The notes below the pieces were generated by a model. It was given only the letters and a program-made list of their open reading frames with translations. It searched no databases and was not told where the DNA came from. DNA of 64,000 nt from Gemmobacter aquatilis. Its GTDB lineage: Bacteria; Pseudomonadota; Alphaproteobacteria; Rhodobacterales; Rhodobacteraceae. The position numbers were made by a program, and so were the translations under genes. Position 1 is the stretch's first letter, and every line of letters begins with the position of its first letter. Location of the stretch: contig NZ_FOCE01000004.1 in assembly GCF_900110025.1 (NCBI RefSeq), forward strand, positions 186,001-250,000, read 5' to 3'. This document shows, one piece after another, positions 52,613-62,238 of the stretch.

Positions 52613-54061
52613 TCAAACTTTCGCGCTCTCCGCCAGATAGCTGCGCAGGGTGGTCTCGGTCCCCTGTGCCCAGAGGCTGAACAGCCAATGGGCGAAATCG
52701 GCGGCGAAGCCCGGATGATCGGCCAGTTCGCCATAGATCTGGCGCTGGCCCAGCCAGACCTGCGGGTCTGACCGCGCGGCGCGGGCCAGCGCCTGCAACG
52801 CATCCCAGTTCGGGTCGTTGGGGGCGATCAAGGTGCCGCTGTCGCTGGTCCCTGCGCAATAGCGGCACCAAATGGCCGAGACCAATGCCAAGCCGCGCGC
52901 ACCACGCCCTGCCGCCAGCGCATCGCGCACCGAGGGCACGATGAATTTCGGCTGGCGGTTCGAGCCGTCAAGGCACAGCCGCCGCTCGGTATCCGCCACT
53001 TCGGGGTTGGAAAAGCGGCTGCGGATCAGGTCGTAATAGGCGGCGATGTCGGTCTCGGGCACCGGGGGGACATAGGGGATGATCTCTTCCCGCTCTACCT
53101 TGTCGAGCAGGGCCGAGATCAGCGGATGGGCCATCGCCTCGTGCACATATTCGATATCCATCAGCCCGCCGGGATAGGCGATGATCGCATGGCCGCCGTT
53201 CAGGATGCGCAGCTTCATCAGTTCATAGGCATGGACATGCGGGGTGAAGGTGACGCCGACTTGTTCCAGCGGGGGGCGGCCTGCGGGGAAGTAGTCTTCC
53301 AGAACCCATTGGCGGAACGGTTCGCAGGTGACGGGCACCGGATCATCCAACCCGAACTCCGCCGCCATGGCGCGTTCGCGCGGGCCGGTGGCGGGGGTGA
53401 TGCGGTCCACCATGCCATTGGGGAAGGCGACATGGGTTTCGACCCAATCGGCCAGCGCGGGGTCGATCAGCCGGGCGAGGCCTGCCACGGCGGCGCGGGT
53501 CACATGGCCGTTGCCGGGCAGGTTGTCGCAGCTCATCACGGTGAAGGGGGCGATGCCTGCAGCACGGCGGGCGCGCAGGGCGGCGAGGATCGCGCCGAAG
53601 GCGGTGCCGGGCTGATCAGGCGCCGCCGCATCGGCGCGGATCTCCGGCGCGTCGGGGTCGAAGGCGCCGGTGGCGGCGTTGATGAAATAGCCGCCCTCGG
53701 TCACTGTCAGCGAGACGATGCGGATGCCCGGGTCGGCCATCGCGGCGATCAGGCTGGCATTGCCGGGTTCCACGGGAAGGAAATCCAGCATGGCGCCGAT
53801 GCGGCGGCAGGTGATCCCTGCCGGGTCCAGTTCGATCACGGTGGACAGGCAATCCTGCGCCTTCAGCGCGTCGCGCATCCGCGCATCGCCCTCGCGCACC
53901 CCGGCGCCGAGGATCGCCCAATCCTGCGCCACACCCAGCGCGAACAGGTCATCAAGGTAAACCGCCATATGCGCGCGGTGGAAATTGCCCAGGCCGATAT
54001 GCACGATGCCGGGGCGCAGCGCGCTGCGGTCATAGGCGGGAAGGTGAACGCTGGCTGTCAT
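52613..54061 (-). CDS. mtlK: Mannitol 2-dehydrogenase (MtlK-type polyol dehydrogenase)
   Basis: 482 aa from ATG 54061. Long-chain zinc-independent mannitol dehydrogenase family: GIVHIGLGNFHRAHMAVYLDDLF at the N-terminus, NLPGNGHVTRAAV, and the active-site ELMKLRILNGGHAIIAYPGGL with the conserved Lys and Asn/His. Oxidises D-mannitol to fructose (also D-arabitol in relatives). Located 2 bp after smoS in the smo operon as in Rhodobacter sphaeroides. Confidence 0.93.
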   Translation of the reverse strand: MTASVHLPAYDRSALRPGIVHIGLGNFHRAHMAVYLDDLFALGVAQDWAILGAGVREGDARMRDALKAQDCLSTVIELDPAGITCRRIGAMLDFLPVEPGNASLIAAMADPGIRIVSLTVTEGGYFINAATGAFDPDAPEIRADAAAPDQPGTAFGAILAALRARRAAGIAPFTVMSCDNLPGNGHVTRAAVAGLARLIDPALADWVETHVAFPNGMVDRITPATGPRERAMAAEFGLDDPVPVTCEPFRQWVLEDYFPAGRPPLEQVGVTFTPHVHAYELMKLRILNGGHAIIAYPGGLMDIEYVHEAMAHPLISALLDKVEREEIIPYVPPVPETDIAAYYDLIRSRFSNPEVADTERRLCLDGSNRQPKFIVPSVRDALAAGRGARGLALVSAIWCRYCAGTSDSGTLIAPNDPNWDALQALARAARSDPQVWLGQRQIYGELADHPGFAADFAHWLFSLWAQGTETTLRSYLAESAKV

Positions 54062-54063
54062 GG

Positions 54064-54834
54064 TCAGGCCATCCAATTGCCGCCATCGACCCCGAAGGTC
54101 TGGGCGCAGATGTAATTCGCCTCGTCGGTGGCCAGAAAGATCGCCATGCCGACAAGATCTTGCGCGGTGCCCATGCGGCCATAGGGCACGCTGTCACCGA
54201 CGATGCGCTTCTTTTCGCCCGGCGCGCGGCCCTCATACTTAGCGAACAGGCTGTCCACATGATCCCAGTGTTCGCCATCCACCACGCCGGGGGCGATGGC
54301 GTTGACGTTGATGCGATGGGGGATGAGGTTGAGCCCGGCGCTTTGGGTGAGCGAGATCACGGCGGCTTTCGAGGCGCAGTAGACCGCGACAAGGCTTTCA
54401 CCGCGCCGCCCGGCCTGAGAGGCCATGTTGATGATCCGCCCGCCTTCGCCGCGCGCGATCATGTGCTTCGCCGCCGCCTGCATGCAGAACAGCGTGCCCG
54501 CCACATTCACCGCAAAGATGCGGTCGTAATCGGCGCGGGTGATCTCGGTCAGCGGGCCAGCGGTGAACAGCGCGGCATTGTTGATGAGGATGTCGAGCTT
54601 GCCCATCTGTGCGATGGCCTGCGCGAAACCCGCCTCGATGCTGGCCTGATCGCCGATGTCCATCTGCACGGCCAGCGCCTGCGGGCCAAGGTCGGCGGCG
54701 GCCTGCGCCACCGCATCGGCGTTGATGTCGGCCAAGGCCACGGTGGCACCCTCGGCGATATAGGCGCGGGCGAATTCCAGCCCGATGCCGCGTGCGGCGC
54801 CGGTGATCAGCGCCGTCTTGCCCCGAAGTCTCAT
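54064..54834 (-). CDS. smoS: Sorbitol dehydrogenase SmoS (SDR)
   Basis: 256 aa. Strong resemblance to Rhodobacter sphaeroides sorbitol dehydrogenase: [92 protein letters not shown], and a C-terminal VDGGNWMA. Catalytic Ser-Tyr-Lys are in place (YCASK). Converts D-sorbitol to D-fructose with NAD. Overlaps smoK by 4 bp. Confidence 0.95.
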   Translation of the reverse strand: MRLRGKTALITGAARGIGLEFARAYIAEGATVALADINADAVAQAAADLGPQALAVQMDIGDQASIEAGFAQAIAQMGKLDILINNAALFTAGPLTEITRADYDRIFAVNVAGTLFCMQAAAKHMIARGEGGRIINMASQAGRRGESLVAVYCASKAAVISLTQSAGLNLIPHRINVNAIAPGVVDGEHWDHVDSLFAKYEGRAPGEKKRIVGDSVPYGRMGTAQDLVGMAIFLATDEANYICAQTFGVDGGNWMA

Positions 54835-55829
54835 GCCAGTGCCTTTCCGTCAGCGCCGAAGCGGTAAAGTTTGCCGGGTTGCGGTGCGAGGCTGACCGGA
54901 TCGCCATGGCGCAGCATCCGTTCGCCCGAGACGCGCACCGTCAGATCGCCCACCCCGGCCACGTTCACCTTCAGGAAGGTGTCCGATCCCAGATGTTCGG
55001 CCAGACCGACGGTGCCCTGCCATGGCCCGCCTTCGACCACGTCGATATGTTCGGGGCGCACGCCCAGCGTGGTGCAGCCCTGTTGCGCGGCCTCGGCCCC
55101 GGTGATGAAATTCATCTTCGGGCTGCCGATGAAGCCTGCGACGAACAGGTTGGCAGGATGGCGATACAGCTCCATCGGGCTGCCGACCTGCTCGATCCGG
55201 CCTGCCTGAAGGACGACGATCTTGTCGGCCATGGTCATGGCCTCTACCTGATCATGGGTGACATAGATCATCGTGGTCTTCAGCGTCTGGTGCAGTTCGC
55301 TGATTTCCTGCCGCATCGACACGCGCAACGAGGCGTCGAGGTTCGAGAGCGGTTCATCGAACAGGAAGGCTGCCGGTTCGCGCACAATGGCGCGGCCAAT
55401 GGCGACGCGCTGGCGCTGGCCGCCGGACAACTGGCCGGGGCGGCGATCCAGATAGCTGGTCAGGTTCAGCACCTTTGCCGCCGCTTCGACCTTCTGCGCC
55501 TGAATTTCGGGCGAGAGGCCGGCCATTTTCAGCGGAAAGGCGATGTTCTTGCGCACCGACATATGGGGGTAGAGCGCGTAGCTTTGGAACACCATTGCCA
55601 GGCCGCGTTTCGCGGGCGGCAGGTCGGTCGCCTCGGTGCCGTCGATGGCGATCTTGCCCGACGAGGTATCTTCCAGCCCGGCGATCAGCCGCAGCAGGGT
55701 GGATTTGCCGCAGCCGGAAGGGCCGACGAAGACCACGAACTCGCCGTCTTCGATGCGCAGGTCCAGTGGCGGGATGACGGTTACATCACCGAAGGATTTC
55801 GTGACGGAGGAAAGGGTTATCTGTCCCAT
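54831..55829 (-). CDS. smoK: Sorbitol/mannitol ABC transporter ATP-binding protein
   Basis: 332 aa. Walker [19 protein letters not shown] (residues about 36-53), signature [17 protein letters not shown], Walker [14 protein letters not shown]-loop YVTHDQ, followed by a TOBE-type C-terminal domain. CUT1-family importer ATPase matching the smo system by context. The aromatic A-loop and Q-loop are in their usual places. Confidence 0.94.
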   Translation of the reverse strand: MGQITLSSVTKSFGDVTVIPPLDLRIEDGEFVVFVGPSGCGKSTLLRLIAGLEDTSSGKIAIDGTEATDLPPAKRGLAMVFQSYALYPHMSVRKNIAFPLKMAGLSPEIQAQKVEAAAKVLNLTSYLDRRPGQLSGGQRQRVAIGRAIVREPAAFLFDEPLSNLDASLRVSMRQEISELHQTLKTTMIYVTHDQVEAMTMADKIVVLQAGRIEQVGSPMELYRHPANLFVAGFIGSPKMNFITGAEAAQQGCTTLGVRPEHIDVVEGGPWQGTVGLAEHLGSDTFLKVNVAGVGDLTVRVSGERMLRHGDPVSLAPQPGKLYRFGADGKALA

Positions 55830-55836
55830 GGGGTCC

Positions 55837-56667
55837 TCATTTCACCGCGCCGAAGGTCAGGCCGCGGACAAGTTGCTTCTGGCTGAACCAGCCAAGGATC
55901 AGGATCGGGGCAATCGCCATGGTGCTGGCCGCCGAGAGTTTGGCGTAGAACAGGCCCTCGGGGCTGGAATAGCTGGCGATGAACTGCGTGAGCGGGGCCG
56001 CGCTGGAGGTGGTGAGCTGCAGCGTCCAGAACGCCTCGTTCCACGCAAGGATGACGTTGAGCAGCACGGTGGAGGCGATGCCGGGCACGGCCATCGGCGT
56101 CAGCACATGCAGGATTTCAGCCCGCAGGTTGGCGCCATCCATCCGCGCCGCCTCGAGGATCTCGCCGGGGATTTCCTTGAAGTAGGTATACAGCATCCAG
56201 ATGACGATCGGCAGATTGATCAGTGTCAGCACCACGACCAGACCGATGCGGGTATCGAGCAGGCCGAAATCGCGGAACATCAGATACATCGGCACCAGCA
56301 CGCCCACCGCGGGCATCATCTTGGTGGACAGCATCCACATCAGCAGGTCTTTCGTGCGCTTGCCCGGCACGAAGGCCATCGACCAGGCGGCGGGAATGGC
56401 GATCACCAGCGCCAGCAGGGTGGAGCCCAGCGACAGGATGACCGAATTCATGAAGTGCAGGAAGTAGTTGGAGCGTTCCTGCACCTCGTGATAGCTGGCC
56501 AGCGTCCAGTCGGAGGTCAGCACGGCCAGCGGCGTCTTGATCGCATCGCCTTCGGATTTGAAGCCGAGGATGATGATCCACAGGATCGGGAAGAAGATCA
56601 GCAGGCCGATGGTCCATGCGGCGACGGTGACGACGGCGGTGCGGGTTTGGGTGGTCTTGCGCGCCAT
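55837..56667 (-). CDS. smoG: Sorbitol/mannitol ABC transporter permease (MalG type)
   Basis: 276 aa, six predicted helices. EAA loop [25 protein letters not shown] (residues about 170-194). Starts [30 protein letters not shown]. 3 bp downstream of smoF; pairs with it as the membrane channel. Confidence 0.92.
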   Translation of the reverse strand: MARKTTQTRTAVVTVAAWTIGLLIFFPILWIIILGFKSEGDAIKTPLAVLTSDWTLASYHEVQERSNYFLHFMNSVILSLGSTLLALVIAIPAAWSMAFVPGKRTKDLLMWMLSTKMMPAVGVLVPMYLMFRDFGLLDTRIGLVVVLTLINLPIVIWMLYTYFKEIPGEILEAARMDGANLRAEILHVLTPMAVPGIASTVLLNVILAWNEAFWTLQLTTSSAAPLTQFIASYSSPEGLFYAKLSAASTMAIAPILILGWFSQKQLVRGLTFGAVK

Positions 56668-56670
56668 GGC

Positions 56671-57543
56671 TCAGGTCTCCAGGTTCTTGCCGATCATCCG
56701 CATCAGGAAGACCGCAACGATATTGGCGAGGATGACCGCGATGATCCCCCCGGCGGAGCCGCCGCCCACGTCGTAGTTCAGCAGCGACTGGGCATAGACG
56801 AGGTAGGGGATATTGGTCGAAGCCGTGCCGGGGCCGCCATTGGTGGTGACAAGGATTTCGGCGAAGACCGACAGCAGGAAGATCGTCTGGATCAGGATCA
56901 CCACGGTGATCGAGCGCGTCAGATGCGGCACGGTGAGGTAGATGAAGCGGTTCATCCAGCTTGCGCCATCCATTTCCGCCGCCTCCATCTGTTCCTGATC
57001 CAGCGATTGCAGCGCGGTCAGCAGGATCAGGGTGGAGAAGGGCAGCCAGCTCCACGCGACGATCAGGATGATCGAGGCGAGCGGGGCATGGGCCAGAAAA
57101 TCGAAGGGCTGAAAGCCGAAGGTCTTGGCGATATGGGCGAACATGCCGTTGACCGGGTTCATGAACATGTTCTTCCAGACCAGCGCCGAAACGGTGGGCA
57201 TCACGAAGAACGGCGCGATCACCATGATCCGCACGATGCCCTGGCCCTTGAACGGCTGATCCAGCAGCAGGGCCAGTGCGACGCCGCCGAAGATGGTGAT
57301 GACCAGCACCCCGCCCACCAGCAGCAGCGTGTTCACCAGCGCATCCATGAAGGCGGAATTGCTGAGGAAGTAGTAGTAGTTGTCGAAGCCCGTGAAACTT
57401 TCCATGCCGGGCATCAGCAGGTTGTAGCGCAGGAAGCTGAAATAGACGGTCATCGCCAGCGGCACGATCATCCACAGGAAAAGGAGGATGACGGCGGGAG
57501 AGACCATGAGGCGCGCAGCCGTCCGCGAATGTTCGGTTGCCAT
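56671..57543 (-). CDS. smoF: Sorbitol/mannitol ABC transporter permease (MalF type)
   Basis: 290 aa. A hydrophobic first helix (LMVSPAVILLFLWMIVPLAMTVYFSFL), EAA loop EQMEAAEMDGASWMNRFIYLTVPHLTRS, and a final helix region GGIIAVILANIVAVFLMRMIG. Follows the binding-protein gene after a 75-bp gap containing a strong hairpin. Confidence 0.92.
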   Translation of the reverse strand: MATEHSRTAARLMVSPAVILLFLWMIVPLAMTVYFSFLRYNLLMPGMESFTGFDNYYYFLSNSAFMDALVNTLLLVGGVLVITIFGGVALALLLDQPFKGQGIVRIMVIAPFFVMPTVSALVWKNMFMNPVNGMFAHIAKTFGFQPFDFLAHAPLASIILIVAWSWLPFSTLILLTALQSLDQEQMEAAEMDGASWMNRFIYLTVPHLTRSITVVILIQTIFLLSVFAEILVTTNGGPGTASTNIPYLVYAQSLLNYDVGGGSAGGIIAVILANIVAVFLMRMIGKNLET

Positions 57544-57577
57544 GGCGTTTCCTGAATTCTGGAGGGGGGGAAAGGGT

Positions 57578-57604
57578 GCGGGGCCGGAGAGAGGCCGGCC
57601 CCGC
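57578..57604 (-). promoter_or_regulatory. Intercistronic stem-loop between smoE and smoF
   Basis: GCGGGGCCGG (57578-57587) pairs perfectly with CCGGCCCCGC (57595-57604) over a 7-base loop. No T-run follows. It is placed after the binding-protein gene like the hairpin at 8475-8510, and probably protects the smoE message. Confidence 0.65.
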
Positions 57605-57618
57605 CTTGGGAGGACCGA

Positions 57619-58932
57619 TTACTTGATGTAACCGCTCCGGGTCATTTCGGTGGTGGTGATTTCCTGCGCCTTGGCAAGCGCCTCTTCCGCCGAGATGCTG
57701 CCTGCGAGGGCGGCCGAGAACTGCTGGCCGACGGCGGTGCCGATGCCCTGGAATTCCGGGATCGCCACGAATTGCACGCCGACATAGGGCACTTCATCCA
57801 CGGTGGGTTTGGTCGGGTCTGCCGCGTTGATGCTGTCCAGCGTCATCTTGGCGAAGGGGACTTTCTGGTATTCCGGGTTCGCATACAGCGAGGTGCGGGT
57901 GCCCGGCGGCACGTTGGCCCAGCCTTCTTTCGAGGCGACCAGTTCCAGATACTCTTTCGAGGTTGCCCAGGCGACGAAGGTTTTCGCGGCGTCGATCTTC
58001 TGGCTGCCGGCCGGGATGCCGAGGTTCCACGCCCAGAGCCAGTTGCCGCGCTTGCCCTTGCCGGTATCGGGGGCCAGCGCGAAGCCGACCTTGTCGGCCA
58101 CGGTCGATTCCTTCGGGTTGGTCACGAAAGAGGCGGCCACGGTCGCGTCGATCCACATGCCGCATTTGCCCTGCTGGAACAGCGCGAGGTTTTCGTTGAA
58201 GCCGTTGTTCGAGGCGCCGGGCGGGCCGTAGTCGTTCATCAGCGCCAGATAATCGGTGAGGGTGGCTTTCCACGCTTCGCCATCGAACTGGGGTTTCCAG
58301 TCCATGTCGAACCATTTGGCGCCATAGCTGTTGGACATGGCGGTCAGGAAGGCCATGTTCTCGCCCCAGCCGGCCTTGCCGCGCAGGCAGATGCCGTAGA
58401 CTTCGGCACCCTTGTCGGTCATCGCAGCGGCGGCTTTCTTGATGTCGTCCCAGGTGGGGGCTTCGGGCATGGTGAGGCCCGCTTTCTCCATCAGGTCGGT
58501 GCGATACATCACCATCGAGCTTTCGCCGTAGAAGGGGGCGGCCACCAGATTGCCGTCCACCGTCAGGCCGCCACGGATCGCGGGCAGCAGGTCGTCCACG
58601 TCATATTCGGCGGGCAGGTCGTTCAGCGATACCAGCCAGCCTTGCTTTCCCCAGATCGGCGCCTCGTAGGTGCCGATGGTCATCACGTCGAATTGGCCGC
58701 CCTTGGTGGCGATATCGGTGGTCACCTTCTGGCGCAGGACGTTTTCTTCCAGCGCCACCCAATCGACCTTGATGTCGGGATGCTTGGCATAGAAGTCGTC
58801 CATCAGGCTTTGCATGCGGATCATGTCGCCGTTGTTCACGGTGGCCACGGTGATGGTGGTTTCGGCCTGCGCAGCCCCCGCAAGGGCAAGCGCAACCGAC
58901 GCGCCAAGAAGCGCGCGAATGGTCAGTTTCAT
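57619..58932 (-). CDS. smoE: Sorbitol/mannitol-binding protein of the ABC transporter
   Basis: 437 aa. Signal peptide MKLTIRALLGASVALALAGAAQA. Family 1 solute-binding protein with TITVATVNNGDMIRMQSLMDDFYAKHPDI, YGESSMVMYRTDLMEKAGL and LFQQGKCGMWIDATVAA. Periplasmic polyol receptor. Its upstream region holds a candidate operator (58955-58987). Context (SmoFGKS, MtlK) gives the substrate assignment. Confidence 0.92.
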   Translation of the reverse strand: MKLTIRALLGASVALALAGAAQAETTITVATVNNGDMIRMQSLMDDFYAKHPDIKVDWVALEENVLRQKVTTDIATKGGQFDVMTIGTYEAPIWGKQGWLVSLNDLPAEYDVDDLLPAIRGGLTVDGNLVAAPFYGESSMVMYRTDLMEKAGLTMPEAPTWDDIKKAAAAMTDKGAEVYGICLRGKAGWGENMAFLTAMSNSYGAKWFDMDWKPQFDGEAWKATLTDYLALMNDYGPPGASNNGFNENLALFQQGKCGMWIDATVAASFVTNPKESTVADKVGFALAPDTGKGKRGNWLWAWNLGIPAGSQKIDAAKTFVAWATSKEYLELVASKEGWANVPPGTRTSLYANPEYQKVPFAKMTLDSINAADPTKPTVDEVPYVGVQFVAIPEFQGIGTAVGQQFSAALAGSISAEEALAKAQEITTTEMTRSGYIK

Positions 58933-58954
58933 CAGTATCCTCCCTGAATGCAGA

Positions 58955-58987
58955 TGAGCAAATCATCGCATGTTGGGTAAATGCTCA
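58955..58987. promoter_or_regulatory. Candidate SorC-type operator upstream of smoE
   Basis: TGAGCA (58955-58960) and TGCTCA (58982-58987), inverted half-sites 21 bp apart, in an AT-richer stretch 22-54 bp before the smoE ATG. Their position between the regulator gene and smoE makes them a reasonable target for the SorC-type protein encoded at 59037-59993. Confidence 0.45.
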
Positions 58988-59036
58988 CATCAGGCCCCCA
59001 GTCGTCAAGCCCCCTCTTCCGCCGCAGATGCGAAGG

Positions 59037-59993
59037 TCAGGTGCGGGCCAGAAGTGCCGTTGCCGTGGCGTCGTCGGTGATCAAGCCATTGAGGATACGG
59101 GATTTCAGCGCGCCAAAGATCGCGGAAACCTTGGATGCGCCTGCGGCAATGCCGATGGCGGGCCGGTCCAGCCCCGGTTCCACGCGCACGCCGCCGGTAC
59201 GGTCATTGGTGCCCAGATCGAGATAACGGCCCTGCGAATCGAAGACCCAGCCGGCGATTTCGCCCGCCGCACCGGCGGCCTGCATCTGTGCCAGCTCTGC
59301 CGCGCTGACGAAACCATCGGCCAGCAGCGGGGCATCCGCCCCCATCTGGCCCACCCCGACAAACAGCACATCCACCGCCCGTGCCAGTTCCAGCACGCGC
59401 TGTACGGGGGCAAGGGCATGGAAGGCCGCGCGTTCCTGCGGGGTGGGCGAGATCACAGGAACCAGCATCGGGTAATGCGGGGCGCGTACCTTGTCGGCGA
59501 TGCGCATCACAACGTCAAAGAAGCTGGCCGAACCATCGGGGGCGATATTGCCGATCAGCGAGACCAGCCGGTGCTGCGGCGCCTCGGCCGGGCCCATCGC
59601 ATCCACCAGCCCGCGCAGCGCCCGTCCGGTGCCCAGCCCGATGACCATGGGGTCGGGCATCCGCAGGAACCGCTCCAGCTCGGCGGCGGCGGCGGGGGCG
59701 ATGGCGCGCACCGGATCGGAGCCAGCGCCAAGGCCGGGCACCACGCGGCAGCGGGTCAGCCCGAACCGGTCGCGCAGCGCCGCCTCCAGATCCATGCAGG
59801 CGCCGATTCGGTGGTTGAGCCGCACCTGAATCAGCCCTTCGGCCATGGCCCGGCTGACCAGCCGCTGCGCCCGCTGCCGACTGACGCCCAGTTCCGCCGC
59901 GATCTGATCCTGCGTCATGCCGCCGACATAATAGAGCCAGCCCGCGCGCGCGGCCTCGTCCTGCAGGGTGGGTTCAGGGTCAACTCGGCTCAT
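59037..59993 (-). CDS. smoC: SorC-family regulator of the polyol locus (SmoC-like)
   Basis: 318 aa. HTH GMTQDQIAAELGVSRQRAQRLVSRAMAEGLIQVRL (residues about 25-59), then the SorC sugar-binding domain (MVIGLGTGRALRGLVDAM, VDVLFVGVGQMGADAPLL, EIAGWVFDSQGRYLD). In Rhodobacter sphaeroides a regulator at this place controls the smo operon. Overlaps the 3' end of the HAD gene by 14 bp and is followed by smoE. A second SorC-type protein in this window (12348) is a distinct homolog serving another operon. Confidence 0.88.
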   Translation of the reverse strand: MSRVDPEPTLQDEAARAGWLYYVGGMTQDQIAAELGVSRQRAQRLVSRAMAEGLIQVRLNHRIGACMDLEAALRDRFGLTRCRVVPGLGAGSDPVRAIAPAAAAELERFLRMPDPMVIGLGTGRALRGLVDAMGPAEAPQHRLVSLIGNIAPDGSASFFDVVMRIADKVRAPHYPMLVPVISPTPQERAAFHALAPVQRVLELARAVDVLFVGVGQMGADAPLLADGFVSAAELAQMQAAGAAGEIAGWVFDSQGRYLDLGTNDRTGGVRVEPGLDRPAIGIAAGASKVSAIFGALKSRILNGLITDDATATALLART

Positions 59994-60696
59994 GGTGGCC
60001 TCGGAAATCGGGATGAAGGGAGAGGAAGGATGAAAATGCGTCGAAATGGCGGGCGGGGCGGGCGTCCTCTGGCTCGGGTGGCTGCGGGCCTTGCATGTGG
60101 CTGCCGCCGGTGAAGCGCCAGACGGTCATGCCTGCGGCCAGCCCGGCGCGGATGCCGGTCAGGCTGTCTTCGATCACCAGACAGCGCGCCGGATCGGCGC
60201 CGCATCGGGCGGCGGCATGCAGGAACAGATCGGGCGCCGGTTTGCCCTGCGCCACCATCGAGGCGGTGAACAGCCGCGGCCCCACCAGATCGCCCAGGCC
60301 CGCCAGTGCCAGCGACTTCGCCGCCCGCGCCGGGCTGGAGGAGGTGGCGACGCAATGGGGCAGCGCCAGCCCGTCAATCGCGGCGCGCACCCCCGGCATG
60401 ACCTGCAACTCGCGCTCGAACGCGGCGAACAGGCGGGCGCGGTAGCGGTCTTCGAAATCGGCGGGCAGATCCAGCGCGAATTCGCGCCGGATCGTCGCCA
60501 TCACCGTGGGATAGCTGCGCCCAAGGAAGTGGCGCGCGACATAGGCCAGATCAATCGAGACCCCCAACTGCGCCAGTTCGGCGATCAGCATCCGGGCCGA
60601 AATGATCTCGCTGTCCAGCAACACGCCGTCACAGTCGAAGATCACCAGATCGAAGCTGGTCGGGGCAGCAGGCGGGGGCAGGGGCGCATGGGTCAT
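59980..60696 (-). CDS. HAD-superfamily hydrolase, beta-PGM/GPP-like
   Basis: 238 aa. HAD motif I FDCDGVLLDSE (residues about 20-30), motif II ATSSSPARA, motif III Lys in AQGKPAPDLF and motif IV VIEDSLTGIRAG. Cap type C1. Probably a sugar- or polyol-phosphate phosphatase serving the smo pathway, since it overlaps the SmoC gene at its 3' end. Substrate unknown. Confidence 0.88.
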   Translation of the reverse strand: MTHAPLPPPAAPTSFDLVIFDCDGVLLDSEIISARMLIAELAQLGVSIDLAYVARHFLGRSYPTVMATIRREFALDLPADFEDRYRARLFAAFERELQVMPGVRAAIDGLALPHCVATSSSPARAAKSLALAGLGDLVGPRLFTASMVAQGKPAPDLFLHAAARCGADPARCLVIEDSLTGIRAGLAAGMTVWRFTGGSHMQGPQPPEPEDARPARHFDAFSSFLSLHPDFRGHHEPS

Positions 60697-60738
60697 GCTT
60701 TCCCTTTAGCGGCAGAGGCCGCCAGAAAACAACGGGGA

Positions 60739-62238
60739 TCAGAAGCCCGGATCGTTGCTGCCGTCCTGCCAGGGCCGCACGAGGTTGCCAAAGCGGGTGA
60801 AGCGGCCCTCGAAGCTCAGTTCCACATGGCCGATCGGGCCGTGGCGCTGCTTGCCGATGATGACCTCGGCCTTGCCATGCACCTGTTCCATGACCGCCTG
60901 CCACTGCGCCATCTTTTCCAGCTCGTGATCGCCGGGCTTTTCGCGTTCCTTGTAGTATTCGTCGCGGTAGACGAACATCACCACGTCGGCGTCCTGTTCG
61001 ATCGAGCCGGATTCGCGCAGGTCGGACAGTTGCGGGCGCTTGTCCTCGCGGCTTTCCACCGTCCGGCTGAGCTGTGACAGCGCAATGACCGGGATGTTGA
61101 GTTCCTTGGCAATGGCCTTCAGGCCCTGCGTGATCTCTGACACCTCTTGCACGCGGTTCATTTCGCCCCGCCCGGTGCCTTTGAGAAGCTGAAGATAGTC
61201 CACCATCAGCACATCCAGCCCGTGCGTGCGTTTCAGGCGGCGGGCGCGGGCGGCGACCTGGCTGATCGGCAGGGCGGGCGTGTCGTCGATATAGAGCGGG
61301 CAGGCCTCCAGCGATTTGGCGGCCTCGACGAAGCGGCGGAATTCGACCTCGGTCATGTCGCCGCGGCGGATCTGTTCCGACGGCACTTCGGAGGCTTCCG
61401 ACAGGATCCGCGCCGCCAGTTGTTCGGCGCTCATCTCCAGGCTGAAGAAGCCGACCACGCCGCCTTCCACCGCCCCTTCATGCCCGTCATGGGTGCGGCC
61501 CCGGCGGTAGGCCTTGGCGACGTTGAAGGCGATGTTGGTCGCCAGCGAGGTTTTCCCCATCGACGGGCGCCCGGCGAGGATGATGAGGTCGGACGGGTGC
61601 AAGCCGCCCAGCTTCTTGTCGAGGTCGATCAGCCCGGTGGAAATGCCCGCAAGGCCACCGCCCCGCTGATAGGCGGCATTGGCGCTGTTCACCGCCTCGG
61701 TCACGGCTTTCAGGAAGGACTGGAAGCCGCGTTCGGCCACACCCTGTTCGCCCAGTTTGTAAAGCCGTTGTTCCGCCTCGGTGATCTGTTCGCGCGGTTC
61801 CGACGACACTTCGACCTTCGCGGCCTTGGCGGAAATGTCGCGCCCCAGCCCGATCAGCTCGCGCCGCACAGCGAGGTCATAGAGCATCTGCGCATAGTCG
61901 CGCGCCGCAAAGGCGGAAATTGCCGCCCCGGCCAGACGCACCAGATAGGCCGGGCCGCCCAATTCGCGCAGGCCGGGGTCGTCATCCAGAAAGGCCTTGA
62001 GCGTGACGGGCGAAGCGAGGGCGTTCTTCTGGATGCGGGCGGCGGCAATCTCGAAGATGCGCTGGTGGACGGGATCGAAGAAATGCTCGGCCTTCACCAG
62101 GGCGGCGATGCGGTCATAGACATCGTTATTGGTCAGGATCGCGCCCAGCAATTGCTGCTCGGCCTCGATGTTGTGGGGCAGTGCATCGGTTTCGCCGGTG
62201 GCGGGAAGATCGGTGCGGATTTTTGCGACTTCGTTCAT
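60739..62238 (-). CDS. dnaB: Replicative DNA helicase DnaB
   Basis: 499 aa from ATG 62238. N-terminal DnaB domain starts DALPHNIEAEQQLLGAILTNNDVYDRIAAL; the RecA-like helicase core has Walker A LAGRPSMGKTSLATNIA, FFSLEMSAEQLAARIL, Walker B LDVLMVDYLQLL and SREDKRPQLSDLRESGSIEQDADVV. Ring helicase that unwinds DNA at the fork. Upstream region has DnaA-box-like sites. Confidence 0.96.
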   Translation of the reverse strand: MNEVAKIRTDLPATGETDALPHNIEAEQQLLGAILTNNDVYDRIAALVKAEHFFDPVHQRIFEIAAARIQKNALASPVTLKAFLDDDPGLRELGGPAYLVRLAGAAISAFAARDYAQMLYDLAVRRELIGLGRDISAKAAKVEVSSEPREQITEAEQRLYKLGEQGVAERGFQSFLKAVTEAVNSANAAYQRGGGLAGISTGLIDLDKKLGGLHPSDLIILAGRPSMGKTSLATNIAFNVAKAYRRGRTHDGHEGAVEGGVVGFFSLEMSAEQLAARILSEASEVPSEQIRRGDMTEVEFRRFVEAAKSLEACPLYIDDTPALPISQVAARARRLKRTHGLDVLMVDYLQLLKGTGRGEMNRVQEVSEITQGLKAIAKELNIPVIALSQLSRTVESREDKRPQLSDLRESGSIEQDADVVMFVYRDEYYKEREKPGDHELEKMAQWQAVMEQVHGKAEVIIGKQRHGPIGHVELSFEGRFTRFGNLVRPWQDGSNDPGF

